Of a stretch of 64,000 nt of DNA, positions 39,418-49,305 are shown piece after piece. Where the stretch lies: the NCBI RefSeq assembly GCF_030812995.1, contig NZ_JAUSTT010000008.1, positions 62,001 to 126,000 of the forward strand, read 5' to 3'. Source of the stretch: Bacillus chungangensis. Its GTDB lineage: Bacteria; Bacillota; Bacilli; Bacillales; Bacillaceae_C. Numbering within the stretch: the stretch's first letter is position 1; each line of letters opens with the position of its first letter. The notes beneath the pieces were generated by a model that searched no databases, was not told the DNA's origin, and saw only the letters and a program-made list of their open reading frames with translations. Position numbers and translations under genes: made by a program.

Positions 39418-40405
39418 CGTTCTCTCCCTCCTTTAAGATTTCTAATATTTGTACCGCTAGTTTCTTAGAAGATTGACCTGGCTGAGCCATAAATTTCGGA
39501 ATTTGCCCAACTTTTACAAGCAATGGCGCTTCAATGTGCTGTTGCAGCTCTAACACATCGCCAATGCCAATCGAAAGGAAATCCTCAACAGTTATTTGTG
39601 CATTTCCAAGCTCTGCTACAATTGGAACATAGGCTTTTTTAATTCTTTTTTCCAATATCGCTGCTTCTTCAGGCAATCGTTCTTTATTGTTTGTCTGCAT
39701 CCAATAATGTACAGAAAGCTTTGGAATAATTGGCTCTAGTACAACATGCGGAATACAAATATTAATCATTCCAGAAGTATCGCCGATTGTTGTGTTGAGA
39801 GAAATCACAACGACAGTTTCATTTGGTGATACCATTTGCAAAAATTGTGGATTCACTTCTAAATCTGTTAATACTGGATTGATTTCTGTAATAGTTGACC
39901 ATGCTTCTTGTAAATATTCGAACGTTCGTTCAAATAAATTGCGCATAATCTTTGTTTCAATTTCAGTAAGGTTATCAATTTTATTGACACTTTCTCCTTT
40001 TCCGCCAAGAACGCGGTCAAGCATGGCGTAGCCGATATTCGGATTCACTTCCATTAGGATTCTGCCATCTAAAGGAGGCACCTCAAAGACATTTAGAATC
40101 GTCATATTTGGAATCGATCGAATAAATTCCTCATATGGAATTTGGTCAGCTGATGCCACACTAATTTGCACATAAGTCCGCAACTGAGCCGAGAAAAAAG
40201 TCGTCATTAATCTGGCAAAATTCTCATGTACCCTTGTCAAGCTGCGAATCTGGTCTTTTGAAAACCGCAGTGCTCTTTTAAAATCATATACTTTCACTTT
40301 TTTCTCTTGTTCTTCTTTTTTCAATTCATCAGCACTCATTTCACCAGTTGAAATGGCTGATAATAGTGCATCAATTTCGCTTTGTGATAATACCTCTTGA
40401 GACAT
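39407..40405 (-). CDS. fliM: Flagellar motor switch protein FliM
   Basis: 332 aa. The N-terminal EVLSQSEIDALLSA is the CheY-P-binding peptide. The middle CheC-like domain lacks phosphatase residues, and the C-terminal SpoA domain forms the C ring. The ATG at 40405 matches the family N-terminus MSQEVLSQ; a TTG six codons upstream has no ribosome-binding site. About 250 bases separate it from fliL upstream, an unusually long gap. Confidence 0.96.
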   Translation of the reverse strand: MSQEVLSQSEIDALLSAISTGEMSADELKKEEQEKKVKVYDFKRALRFSKDQIRSLTRVHENFARLMTTFFSAQLRTYVQISVASADQIPYEEFIRSIPNMTILNVFEVPPLDGRILMEVNPNIGYAMLDRVLGGKGESVNKIDNLTEIETKIMRNLFERTFEYLQEAWSTITEINPVLTDLEVNPQFLQMVSPNETVVVISLNTTIGDTSGMINICIPHVVLEPIIPKLSVHYWMQTNNKERLPEEAAILEKRIKKAYVPIVAELGNAQITVEDFLSIGIGDVLELQQHIEAPLLVKVGQIPKFMAQPGQSSKKLAVQILEILKEGENDDE

Positions 40406-40657
40406 AGGCGACACCCATTTCAAATGATTTAAAGAAAACGCAGAAAGCGTATTTGCTCCTCAATGATGGATGAAGGTGCTGTCGATTTTTGGCGACGAGT
40501 GAAAGCTCTCAATCTAGTTCCATTGTACCACCTTTTATTCCTGTTTGGCCATCTGAACCTATATCGAGACCTAGCACATTTTATTGAGGAGAGCTATTTA
40601 CTTATTGTTACGTGTTCAATCAGTACGTTTGAAAGGCTATTAGTCTAAACTATGCCT

Positions 40658-41086
40658 CTACTGAACAATATGAGAAGTAATATACACCTTCACGATTTCT
40701 CCATTCTCCATCAATTCATTGATTCTTGTTTTAATCGTATCTTCAAGCTTGTGTTTGCCTGAACGACCGTCTAATTCCTCTGATTTCATTTCTGATAATT
40801 CTTCAATGATTGCATTTTTCACTTGGAAATCACGCTTTTCCAATTCTTTTTTTGCTTTTTTATTATCGGTTTGGATTTTAAATGAGATACGAATAAAATC
40901 ATTACTTGCTAGATTTGTAGTAATTTCCTCAATATCTACCGATGCTTCGAGAACTTCATCAATAGATGGATTTTTCTTCGGGATATTATTGTTATTCATT
41001 GTATAGACTACAGCTAGCGCTATACCTCCAACTAGCAGAATAGCTACGACTAGAACCATGATAATGGTAAACACATTATTCTTCAT
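40658..41086 (-). CDS. fliL: Flagellar basal body-associated protein FliL
   Basis: 142 aa. One transmembrane helix (about 8-28) precedes an extracytoplasmic domain with NDFIRISFKIQTDN. FliL stabilises stator and motor function. I chose the ATG at 41086 (MKNNVFTIIMVL), which matches the family. The upstream open codons overlap flbD, whose stop lies at 41076. Confidence 0.93.
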   Translation of the reverse strand: MKNNVFTIIMVLVVAILLVGGIALAVVYTMNNNNIPKKNPSIDEVLEASVDIEEITTNLASNDFIRISFKIQTDNKKAKKELEKRDFQVKNAIIEELSEMKSEELDGRSGKHKLEDTIKTRINELMENGEIVKVYITSHIVQ

Positions 41087-41294
41087 GACCAATTCCCTCC
41101 GGCTTCTCTCCAAGAAGATTCACTGTTTGATAAAATTGGAGAATACGTTCCCTTACCAAGTTGTCTGATTCAGCGACGACAAATTTACGGCCATTTGTTA
41201 ATGTAATGGTTGTGTCAGGGAATGTCTCTATCGTTTCTATGTATAGTGCGTTAAGCATAAAGGATTTGCCGTTTAATCTTGTTACTGTTATCAA
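41076..41294 (-). CDS. flbD: FlbD/SwrD flagellar protein
   Basis: 72 aa. The FlbD family (YlzI, renamed SwrD in B. subtilis, needed for full motor power). The motifs MITVTRLNGKSFMLNA, the ETFPDTTITLTNG strand pair, and VRERILQFYQTV are characteristic. It lies 46 bases after flgE and overlaps fliL. Confidence 0.93.
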   Translation of the reverse strand: MITVTRLNGKSFMLNALYIETIETFPDTTITLTNGRKFVVAESDNLVRERILQFYQTVNLLGEKPEGIGHEE

Positions 41295-41340
41295 AGCAGT
41301 CAGGACTGAGGAAGCGCCCTCAGCCCTGTCCCTCCCTTAC

Positions 41341-42570
41341 TTATCGTTTAAGGTTAACCAGTTCTTGCAAAATTTCATCAGATGTTGTAATAATCCTTGT
41401 ATTCGCTTGGAAGCCCCGCTGTGCAACAATCATTTCTGTAAATTCTTCCGAAAGGTCGACGTTGGACATTTCTAGAGAACTAGCTGCAATCGTACCACGG
41501 CCGTCACCTGCAATTCCAATGTTAGGTGTCCCTGAATTGACACTCTCTTGTAGTAAATTGCCTCCCGTTCTCATCAAACCTGAAGGGTTACTAAACTTTG
41601 CAATCGCGAGAATCCCGACTGTTACTACTTCCCCATTCGAGTAAACACCGCTAATTTCTCCAGAAGCACCGACACTAAAGCTTGTCAGCTTACCTTCCTT
41701 ATTGCCATCTGGCTTCACTAGAGGAGTAGATGCGCCTTCTTTACCAGTAAGAGCAGATACGTCGGGTTTTATATCTACTACCCTAGGAGTTGTCTCTCCC
41801 TCTGCTGGAGGTAGTGGGATTTTCCATACTTGCGGATTAGTTGTAGTTAATTTTCCATTATTATCGAATTCCACTGAACCAAGCTCAACTGGTTGAGCAG
41901 GTGGATCAGCAGGTAGAGCAGGTGTAGTCATCGTCCACCCATTACCTTTTTTTGTAAACGTCACCTCTATCTTATGTTCTACGCCTTTTTCATCTACAAC
42001 TTTTATTTGTTCAACAATTTCCGAACCTTCTGTTGCATCCTTAGATAAATTCCCGGTTAATGTTACATTTTCCGTCTTTTTAGCTGGTAAAGTCGCATTT
42101 GGATTAAGCATAATATCGCCATAATCTCTTGATCTCTCACCTTTTTCATCTACTTTGTAAGCTTGTACTTTCAAGCCGGCTCCATTCACGATTGCTCCCG
42201 TTGCAGGGTCCAAGCCAAATTTTCCGTCACGCGTATAATAATGCTCATCGCCTATTTTAACGAGAAAATAACCATCACCTTCAAGTGCGAGGTCAAGCGA
42301 TCTTCCAGTTGTTTGCAAACCGGATTGTGTATCGATAATATCGATAGTGGCAATGGTTGCGCCAAGACCTACTTGTTTCGGATTGATGCCACCTCGATTG
42401 CCTTGAGCGCCACTAGCACCGGATAATGTTTGACTCATCATATCTTGAAAGGTAACCCGTCCTTTTTTAAAACCATAGGTGTTCACGTTGGCGATATTGT
42501 TACCAACTACATCGAGTTTTGTTTGGAAGTTTCTCATTCCACTAATTCCTGAGTACATGGATCTTAACAT
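41341..42570 (-). CDS. flgE: Flagellar hook protein FlgE
   Basis: 409 aa, clearly longer than the 264-aa B. subtilis hook protein. The N-terminal rod/hook helix has SGISGMRNFQTKLDVVGNNI followed by ANVNTYGFKKGRV. The C-terminal helix contains VAQRGFQANTRIITTSDEIL. The extra length is a surface domain at about 140-280 with proline-rich stretches (PALPADPPAQP and PLPPAEGETTP). It follows the TIGR02530 gene after a 146-base gap containing a small hairpin (GAGCTGT/ACAGCTC). Confidence 0.95.
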   Translation of the reverse strand: MLRSMYSGISGMRNFQTKLDVVGNNIANVNTYGFKKGRVTFQDMMSQTLSGASGAQGNRGGINPKQVGLGATIATIDIIDTQSGLQTTGRSLDLALEGDGYFLVKIGDEHYYTRDGKFGLDPATGAIVNGAGLKVQAYKVDEKGERSRDYGDIMLNPNATLPAKKTENVTLTGNLSKDATEGSEIVEQIKVVDEKGVEHKIEVTFTKKGNGWTMTTPALPADPPAQPVELGSVEFDNNGKLTTTNPQVWKIPLPPAEGETTPRVVDIKPDVSALTGKEGASTPLVKPDGNKEGKLTSFSVGASGEISGVYSNGEVVTVGILAIAKFSNPSGLMRTGGNLLQESVNSGTPNIGIAGDGRGTIAASSLEMSNVDLSEEFTEMIVAQRGFQANTRIITTSDEILQELVNLKR

Positions 42571-42716
42571 GTTCTGTACCCCTTTCCGTTTTTATTTACA
42601 TCTACCTAATGTTGAGCTGTCTCTATCCATCAACAGCTCTAGCTTCCTTTAAAAGGTCCAGCTATTATCATCGGCTCGCCATTTTTCTATATTCAGCCTT
42701 TAAAACGAACAAATGA

Positions 42717-43112
42717 TTAGTCTAACAAGATTGTGCCATTTATATTTGTGAAGATTTGTGAACTAGCTTCATGGCGATTCATTGCCGTAATGACTGTCTG
42801 ATTTTTAGCACTAACGATGAGTGCAGCATCTTTCAAGATAACCAAAGATTCATTGACACCTTTTGTTTTCGCTTCGTAAATTTTTTTACTGACTTGATTC
42901 CACGTTTTGTCATTAATAAAAATGCCACGTTGTTCCATTCTTTCTCCGGCATGTTTGCTAATAGTAAGCTGGTGTGTATCTTTGTTAATTTCTTGCTGCA
43001 AATGCGCTGAGAATCGTTCATTTACTGATCGCTCTCTTATAGCAGGTTGTTGAAACAGCTGCTTAGGTGCTAATGTCTGCACAGGAATTTGGTGTAAAAA
43101 AGATTTTACCAT
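42717..43112 (-). CDS. TIGR02530-type flagellar operon protein
   Basis: 131 aa. Conserved in Firmicute flagellar operons between flgD and flgE. The core ISKHAGERMEQRGIFI, then VSKKIYEAKTKGVNESLVI and VITAMNRHEASSQIFTNING, matches the family as I know it. No catalytic or membrane features are evident. It may act in hook assembly, but its function is not established. It follows flgD by 12 bases. Confidence 0.85.
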   Translation of the reverse strand: MVKSFLHQIPVQTLAPKQLFQQPAIRERSVNERFSAHLQQEINKDTHQLTISKHAGERMEQRGIFINDKTWNQVSKKIYEAKTKGVNESLVILKDAALIVSAKNQTVITAMNRHEASSQIFTNINGTILLD

Positions 43113-43124
43113 TCAACCACATCC

Positions 43125-43760
43125 CTATGATCCAACTTTTATGATTTTATCTGCGCTTACTTTCTCATTATCTGAAAAATAAAGCCAAGTGGTACCATCT
43201 TTGATCGCAACAGAAGTGACAATGCCATTTTTTTCTTGTGGATCCTTGCTTTCATCATCTTCTATCCATGTAACCTCTTTGTTAATCAGATAACTTGCTT
43301 GAATAAGAGGAGAATCAATCGTTCCACTTTTTACGTCTGAAATATTTCCAGGTTGAAGAATCGTACCATCCTTCAATACCAGTTCCACTGAATCTCCTTT
43401 AAATTGAACCATTTGCACGACTCCCGTTCCATCTAAAATAACGGGGGCTTTTCCTTCTTCCTCGACGATTTTATGCCAAGCTACTTGCTTGCCGATAAAC
43501 TGATTATACGCCATCAGCGTCGATTGCTCTTGTGTCTGTGCAAGCTTCTCAAAGGAGCGAGCCATGTTCATCATTTGCTCTAATGTCGAAAATTGAGCTA
43601 ATTGGGCAATGAAATCTCTATCTTCCATCGGGTTTAATGGATCTTGATTTGCTAGCTGCGCCATTAATATCTTCATAAAATCATCTTTTCCTAAATTATC
43701 TCCCTTAGGCACCCGTTGTACCGGTGAGAAAATTAAATCGGGATCAATTGTCGTAAACAT
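43125..43760 (-). CDS. flgD: Flagellar hook-cap protein FlgD
   Basis: 211 aa. The hook assembly scaffold. The N-terminal LGKDDFMKILMAQLANQDPL and EDRDFIAQLAQFSTLEQM blocks are the family signature. The C-terminal region carries a small beta domain ending in SADKIIKVG. It lies directly downstream of fliK. Confidence 0.96.
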   Translation of the reverse strand: MFTTIDPDLIFSPVQRVPKGDNLGKDDFMKILMAQLANQDPLNPMEDRDFIAQLAQFSTLEQMMNMARSFEKLAQTQEQSTLMAYNQFIGKQVAWHKIVEEEGKAPVILDGTGVVQMVQFKGDSVELVLKDGTILQPGNISDVKSGTIDSPLIQASYLINKEVTWIEDDESKDPQEKNGIVTSVAIKDGTTWLYFSDNEKVSADKIIKVGS

Positions 43761-43768
43761 ATTATCAC

Positions 43769-45118
43769 CTACACTTTCATTTCTAGTAAGCTTTCCTGTA
43801 AAGCATCAGAAAAGACTGGCCGCTGCTCTTCTTCATCATTGAAGCGTTTCGCCTGCTCTTCTTTGTGCTGTTCTGACGCTTGCTGGCCGTGCTGTCCTTG
43901 CTGATGACGCTCAAAACGTTCTGCATCCTGCTGTTGATAGCTAATATCAATTTTATCAACTTGAATATTTTGCTGTGAGAATGCGTGTCTTAGACTGTGT
44001 AGTTGTGAATCCAGCATTTCTTTTGCCGCTTGCGTAGATGTAAGCATTCGTGCAGTCAACAATCCGTTCTGCTGAACAAGCTCCACCCTTAAAGTGCCAA
44101 GATGCTCTGGATAAAGCTTAATCATCAACCTATTCATATTTGGTGTCTTCATCAGCTGCGATTTAGATAGAATATTTGTAAACTGCTTGATCAGCTGCTC
44201 CTGGTCCACAGGCTTATTATCTTTACTAGCAAAAATAGTGAATTGTTCTATTTTTGTTAACGGCTGGTTATTCATTTGCGTACTTACTTGATTACTCATT
44301 TTGTCTCCAAGCGTTTCGCCTGCTGCTTCTTTCACCATTTCTGCAGCGGGTATACGAATTGGGCTTTCTCCAGTTGCTGCCAGCCTTTGCAACAATTGCT
44401 GATCAGCATTTCTGCTTTCTTCATCTACAAGCTGGGAAAATGTCCGTTGTAAAACCGATTGCTGTTCTTGAGCCCGCACATTTTCTATCATCGCTTCAAG
44501 CTTTGATGCAACTGTAGCAAGCTGATCGGTTATCGTAGATAAGCGTTGAATATTTGATAGAGATAAATCTTGCGATGCTTGCGTTTGCTGAACTGCTTTA
44601 CTCATTTTCGCCAGCACCGCAAAGCTTTTCATCGCTTCCCCTTTTATGGATGATTCATCCATCTGCGATAGTATATTTAATATCTTCTCGAAACCATCCA
44701 ACAGCTTTCCTGACTGAATAAGTTCATTTGCTTCTCGTAATGGAACAGAAATTGGAGCGTCCTGTTCAAAACGACTGATCATCATCAACAATGCCGCTTC
44801 CATCATCTTCTGAAGCTCATCTTCAGGAATGTCAAGCATCTCGCTTAACAACGGTATATCCACTTCTTGTTCAGCAGGAAGAATCTCTTGGAATAAAAAC
44901 GTGTTTATAAAGTGCAATGCCCCTAGAAGTTCATCCACTAGATTCTCTTGTTCTGGTGCGATCGGCTCGATCATCTCTACTTGATTTCCTTGTGCTGCGC
45001 TCGCCAACAATGCTTGAAAGGTACCTCCGAGCATTGGCTGTTTAGCATTTGTAGCTTGCGGAAAATTTGTGTTCAGACTTTCAGTTCCAAATAACATTGG
45101 TATATTCATTGTTTTCAC
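43769..45118 (-). CDS. fliK: Flagellar hook-length control protein FliK
   Basis: 449 aa. A secreted molecular ruler. The N-terminal two thirds is Gln- and Ala-rich and poorly conserved. The conserved C-terminal domain contains LMIKLYPEHLGTLRVEL and the LDSQLHSLRHAFSQQNI helix, which switches FlhB specificity. The final 50 residues are Gln/Glu-rich. It lies between ylxF and flgD. Confidence 0.93.
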   Translation of the reverse strand: MKTMNIPMLFGTESLNTNFPQATNAKQPMLGGTFQALLASAAQGNQVEMIEPIAPEQENLVDELLGALHFINTFLFQEILPAEQEVDIPLLSEMLDIPEDELQKMMEAALLMMISRFEQDAPISVPLREANELIQSGKLLDGFEKILNILSQMDESSIKGEAMKSFAVLAKMSKAVQQTQASQDLSLSNIQRLSTITDQLATVASKLEAMIENVRAQEQQSVLQRTFSQLVDEESRNADQQLLQRLAATGESPIRIPAAEMVKEAAGETLGDKMSNQVSTQMNNQPLTKIEQFTIFASKDNKPVDQEQLIKQFTNILSKSQLMKTPNMNRLMIKLYPEHLGTLRVELVQQNGLLTARMLTSTQAAKEMLDSQLHSLRHAFSQQNIQVDKIDISYQQQDAERFERHQQGQHGQQASEQHKEEQAKRFNDEEEQRPVFSDALQESLLEMKV

Positions 45119-45137
45119 CTCCTTTCGTTTTAAATGG

Positions 45138-45743
45138 TTAATTACTAGTATCTGCTGATAAAAGCTCTGTAAATTTCGCTGCCTTGTCAGGAGGCATTTT
45201 TTCCATAATTTTAGCCAAGGTTTCTGTATTCAGTTGGCTTAAAATTTTTACGGCTTCCGCTTCCTCCATACTGATAATAATTGGTGCTGCCTTTTTCGCT
45301 GTCATCGCTTCATATGTTTTGATAATATCTTTATAAGCACGTTTATTCGGATCTTGCTCATTTCTCAACTCTTCTATTTCCTCTTCGAGCTGCTTCTTTT
45401 CTATGAGTAATTTTTCTTTATCTCGATCTTGCTTTTCTAATTGTTTTTTCAGTCGGTTCATTTGCGTATTTTTATCTTGAACGGCTGCTTCTAGTTTAAT
45501 AATGGTGTCTTCCGTTTGCTTTGAATCTGTTTTTTTACTCTCATTACCAGCTACCATGCTTGATATATAAGGTATTTTACTGCCGTATTCTTTTGCTTTT
45601 TCAAACACGTTTACCCCACTGACGGTTGCAACAATGAGCAAAATCATTACACAAAACAAGAGCGGAATGACAAACGCAAATAAAAACAACTGGAATTTAC
45701 TTTTGCTTTTCTTCTGTTTTTGTTTCTCTACTTTATTATCCAT
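45138..45743 (-). CDS. ylxF: YlxF, MotE-like protein
   Basis: 201 aa. One N-terminal membrane helix (about 20-45), a long coiled coil (about 75-130), and a C-terminal MgtE-N-like helical domain with ILSQLNTETLAKIMEKM and PDKAAKFTELLS. This matches the MotE/YlxF family between fliJ and fliK. The exact role in Bacillus is not settled; MotE in alpha-proteobacteria chaperones the motor protein MotC. Confidence 0.88.
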   Translation of the reverse strand: MDNKVEKQKQKKSKSKFQLFLFAFVIPLLFCVMILLIVATVSGVNVFEKAKEYGSKIPYISSMVAGNESKKTDSKQTEDTIIKLEAAVQDKNTQMNRLKKQLEKQDRDKEKLLIEKKQLEEEIEELRNEQDPNKRAYKDIIKTYEAMTAKKAAPIIISMEEAEAVKILSQLNTETLAKIMEKMPPDKAAKFTELLSADTSN

Positions 45744-45751
45744 TCCCTCAC

Positions 45752-46198
45752 CTAGCTCCCATTTCGGTTAAAGAATTGAAGTGTCGAAATTTCATCAAGT
45801 GCTTTGTTTTCCCTGCTTCTTAACACTTGTATCCATTTTTCGGTATTTTTCACTTTCATTTTTTCATATTTTTTAACTTCAATATTTTTTTCTTGCAGCT
45901 TTTGCTTATACCAATTCATACTGTTGCGGGCACTGATTACAATTTCTTGATAATGATTAATTGTTTCTTCCAAATTCGTGATGAATTGCTGATAATGTCT
46001 GATCTCATGAATTGAAAATCCGCCATTTAACTTGTTTGTTTGAAAAACTTCTAGTGTTTCTTTTTTCTTTAAGAGTGAATACAGTTTTTCCGCTGCTTCT
46101 TCAAAATTTTTCACTGCTTTCTCATATAAAAGCAATGCTTCATCTTTTTCTCGTTCTTTCAAAGCAAGAATTTTTTCAAATCGATAATGGTGGCTCAT
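45752..46198 (-). CDS. fliJ: Flagellar export chaperone FliJ
   Basis: 148 aa. Almost entirely an antiparallel coiled coil, as expected for the ATPase stalk FliJ. YRFEKILALKEREKDEAL matches the start of Bacillus FliJ. The ATG at 46198 overlaps the fliI TGA as ATGA, so I reject the upstream TTG. It follows fliI directly. Confidence 0.92.
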   Translation of the reverse strand: MSHHYRFEKILALKEREKDEALLLYEKAVKNFEEAAEKLYSLLKKKETLEVFQTNKLNGGFSIHEIRHYQQFITNLEETINHYQEIVISARNSMNWYKQKLQEKNIEVKKYEKMKVKNTEKWIQVLRSRENKALDEISTLQFFNRNGS

Positions 46199-47520
46199 TG
46201 CCAATCACCCGTTTCAACCAAGCGAATAAGTGAGCGGACACTTTCATCCTTGGTAATCGCTTCTGTTGTATTTTGTTTTAGAAAAGAGGTGATTTTCGGG
46301 AAAAATTGAATTGCTTCATCAATCTCTTTCGAAGTTCCTCTTTTATAAGCACCGATGTTGATTAAATCTTCCGAGTTTATATACGTGCTCAATAAATCCC
46401 TAACCCGTTCTGCAGCTCGGCGGTGCTCATCGTCAGCAAGGTGGTTCATTAGCCTGCTGACACTTTTTAAAATGTTTAGTGCGGGAAAATGTCCTTTATT
46501 CGCTAATTCACGATCAAGAATAAAATGGCCATCCAAAATCCCTCGTACAGTATCTGCTACAGGTTCGTTCATGTCGTCTCCATCAACAAGCACTGTATAG
46601 AAAGCTGTTATCGTACCACGTTCATTTGTTCCAGTTCTTTCAAGCAGCTTTGGCAAAATGGCAAAAACCGAAGGCGTATAGCCGCGTGTTGCTGGCGGTT
46701 CGCCAACTGCTAAACCAATTTCTCTTTGTGCGCTGGCAATACGCGTCACAGAGTCCATCATGAACATCACATTATATCCTCGATCTCGAAAGTGTTCGGC
46801 AACAGCTGTTGCTGTAAACGCACCTTTAATCCTCATTAATGCCGGTTGATCAGAAGTAGCTGCAATGACAATGGATTTTGCTAATCCTTCCGGACCAAGA
46901 TCTCTCTCAATAAATTCTCTTACTTCACGCCCTCGTTCACCAATAAGCGCAATGACATTAATATCCGCCTTCGTATTACGGGCAATCATTCCTAATAATG
47001 TACTTTTTCCGACGCCGCTGCCGGCAAAGATGCCAATCCTTTGACCTTTGCCAACGGTAAGCATACTATCGATCGCTCGCACTCCAACTTCTATCGGTTC
47101 ATTAATCGGCGGCCGCTGTAATGGGTTTGGCGGTGCTTGGTCTGTCGGAACTGACATTAATCCTTTCGGCAGCAACGACTGGTCTAATGGATTCCCTAAA
47201 GAATCAATCACTTTCCCGATCAATCCGGTTCCTACTTTTATTTCCAACGGCTTCTTCGTTGCTTCAACGACACTTCCAGGGGCAATTTCTTGAATGTCTG
47301 TATATGGCATCAAAATAACACTTTCTTCTTTAAAACCAACGACTTCCGCCTGAATCCTTCTTTGATTGGCTTTGTTTGAGACATAGATCCAGCAGACATC
47401 TCCTATGGAGCTTTCTGGACCCTGTGATTCTATCATTAATCCTATAACACGTTTTACTTTGCCATAGCGCTTCAGTGTATCAATTTGTTCCACATAAGGC
47501 AGTAGCTCAGCAGCTTTCAC
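46195..47520 (-). CDS. fliI: Flagellum-specific ATPase FliI
   Basis: 441 aa. It energises substrate delivery to the export gate. The Walker A AGSGVGKST lies at 166-174. ALIGERGREVREF, DSVTRIASAQREI and the GEPPATRGYTPSVF segment are the F1-type ATPase signatures. It overlaps fliH by 4 bases. Confidence 0.98.
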   Translation of the reverse strand: MKAAELLPYVEQIDTLKRYGKVKRVIGLMIESQGPESSIGDVCWIYVSNKANQRRIQAEVVGFKEESVILMPYTDIQEIAPGSVVEATKKPLEIKVGTGLIGKVIDSLGNPLDQSLLPKGLMSVPTDQAPPNPLQRPPINEPIEVGVRAIDSMLTVGKGQRIGIFAGSGVGKSTLLGMIARNTKADINVIALIGERGREVREFIERDLGPEGLAKSIVIAATSDQPALMRIKGAFTATAVAEHFRDRGYNVMFMMDSVTRIASAQREIGLAVGEPPATRGYTPSVFAILPKLLERTGTNERGTITAFYTVLVDGDDMNEPVADTVRGILDGHFILDRELANKGHFPALNILKSVSRLMNHLADDEHRRAAERVRDLLSTYINSEDLINIGAYKRGTSKEIDEAIQFFPKITSFLKQNTTEAITKDESVRSLIRLVETGDWQ

Positions 47521-48299
47521 GACCCATCACCTTCAAGGATTTCAAATAGTTTTTCTTTAATTTCCTGTAATTGACTATCAACGCTCGCATCGATTCTTCC
47601 ATTAGTTGACTCAATGAAACACTGATGCACCTCTAAATCTTCATTAGGATAAATATAGAACTTTGCATCTGCAGGGAATAGCGCCTCTAGTTCTTCACTT
47701 TGCGCTGCGATCATCTCGTATTGAGAAGGATGAATTTGAATTTGAATTTCCTTGTAATCTCGTGCTTCTTTTAAAGCCATTTTTACTAATGGAATAAAAT
47801 AAGCAGGTTCTTCCTTCAAGGCTGTGTCTAAAACTTTCTCAGCGGTTTTAATCGCCAATTCTAATATCGTTGCTTCTGATTTTTCGATATGCTCGATAGC
47901 AGCTATTTTTGACTGTTCCACCACTGCCCTTGCTTCTGCAATTACAGTCCCGTATTCGTCATATCCCTGCTGTCTTCCCTCTGCTATTCCTAGTTCTAAT
48001 CCTTCTTTTTTAGCTGCTTCAATCCATTGCAGCCGCTCTTGTTCCCACGCCTCTTTTTCACTTTCTATAGCATGAAGAACTTGATCTCGCTCATTCATCG
48101 CTTTTTGAATGAGCGTTTGGGCCTCTTGTTCATATCTTTTCAAGATCGCCTTTTTTTCCTTTTCTATTGCTAGTACATTTTCATCCAGATCTGAAGAAAC
48201 TGACGGTTTTTCTATTTCTTTCAGGTGAATATATTTTGCTTTGTTGTCATCCACCTTCGTACGATATGATTTAATTATTCTAGACAATGATATCGTCAC
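47517..48299 (-). CDS. fliH: Flagellar export ATPase regulator FliH
   Basis: About 260 aa. It couples FliI to the C ring. A long helical region with Glu/Gln repeats precedes a C-terminal VFAS/V-ATPase subunit-E-like domain (LDTALKEEPAYFIPLVKMAL). The start is uncertain. The frame overlaps the fliG end, and the GTG at 48299 (giving MTISLSRIIKS) has a weak GGGG nearby. TTG or GTG codons up to 48314 are alternatives. Confidence 0.88.
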   Translation of the reverse strand: MTISLSRIIKSYRTKVDDNKAKYIHLKEIEKPSVSSDLDENVLAIEKEKKAILKRYEQEAQTLIQKAMNERDQVLHAIESEKEAWEQERLQWIEAAKKEGLELGIAEGRQQGYDEYGTVIAEARAVVEQSKIAAIEHIEKSEATILELAIKTAEKVLDTALKEEPAYFIPLVKMALKEARDYKEIQIQIHPSQYEMIAAQSEELEALFPADAKFYIYPNEDLEVHQCFIESTNGRIDASVDSQLQEIKEKLFEILEGDGS

Positions 48300-49293
48300 C
48301 ACCGCCCCGAGCAATTATAATTTCGCCGCTTTCCTCCAATCTGCGTATAATGGCTACGATTCTTGACTGTGCTTCTTCGACATCACGCAAACGAACTGGA
48401 CCCATATATTCCATCTCTTCCTTGAATGTTTCTACCATCCGGCTGGACATATTTCGGAACAGCACATCCTTGACTTCATCACTAGATACTTTCAAAGCAA
48501 GGAGCAGGTCTTCGTTCTCACAATCGCGAATAACACGCTGGATAGAGCGGTTGTCCAATGTAACAATGTCTTCGAAGACAAACATACGCTTCTTGATTTC
48601 TTCTGCCAACTCTGGATCTTGAATTTCGAGTGCATCTAAAATGGTTTTTTCCGTTGCACGATCAACACCATTTAATACTTCTACGACCGCTTCTACTCCA
48701 CCGGTTTGTGTATAATCTTGAGTCACAGTCGCAGATAGTTTTCTTTCTAAAATAGATTCCACTTCACTTATAATTTCTGGTGAAGTGCTATCCATAATAG
48801 CGATCCTTTTTGCAATATCTGCTTGCACTTCTTGTGGAAGCTCTGATAGTACTTGTCCGGCTTGCTCAGGTGCAAGATATGACAAAATTAAAGCGATCGT
48901 TTGTGGATGTTCATTTTGAATAAAGTTTAGAATTTGAGCAGCATCCGCTCTCCTCGCAAAATCAAATGGCCTTACTTGAAGGGCGGAGGTCAGACGGTTA
49001 ATAATAGCCGTCGCCTGCTCACTCCCAAGTGCTTTTTCCAGTACTGTTTTCGCATAGCCAATTCCACCTTGTGAAATATAATCTTGCGCAAGTGCAATTT
49101 GATGAAACTCCTCCAAGATCTCTTCTTTTGCTTCTGTATCAACACTTTTTACACCTGTTATTTCCAAGGTTAATCGTTCGATTTCTTCTTCTGTCAAGTG
49201 CTTATAAACAGACGCAGAAACATCCGGTCCAAGTGAGATTAGGAGGATTGCAGCTTTTTGCCTTCCTGTTAGTGCTTTTTCTCTTCTTGCCAT
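48280..49293 (-). CDS. fliG: Flagellar motor switch protein FliG
   Basis: 337 aa. It joins the MS ring to the C ring and contacts the stator. The middle domain EHPQT motif (NEHPQTIALIL) and the C-terminal charged torque helix with LLLALKVSSDEVKDVLFRNM are present. It follows fliF by 12 bases and overlaps fliH at its 3' end. Confidence 0.98.
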   Translation of the reverse strand: MARREKALTGRQKAAILLISLGPDVSASVYKHLTEEEIERLTLEITGVKSVDTEAKEEILEEFHQIALAQDYISQGGIGYAKTVLEKALGSEQATAIINRLTSALQVRPFDFARRADAAQILNFIQNEHPQTIALILSYLAPEQAGQVLSELPQEVQADIAKRIAIMDSTSPEIISEVESILERKLSATVTQDYTQTGGVEAVVEVLNGVDRATEKTILDALEIQDPELAEEIKKRMFVFEDIVTLDNRSIQRVIRDCENEDLLLALKVSSDEVKDVLFRNMSSRMVETFKEEMEYMGPVRLRDVEEAQSRIVAIIRRLEESGEIIIARGGGDDIIV

Positions 49294-49305
49294 GTGTTCC
49301 CCCTC

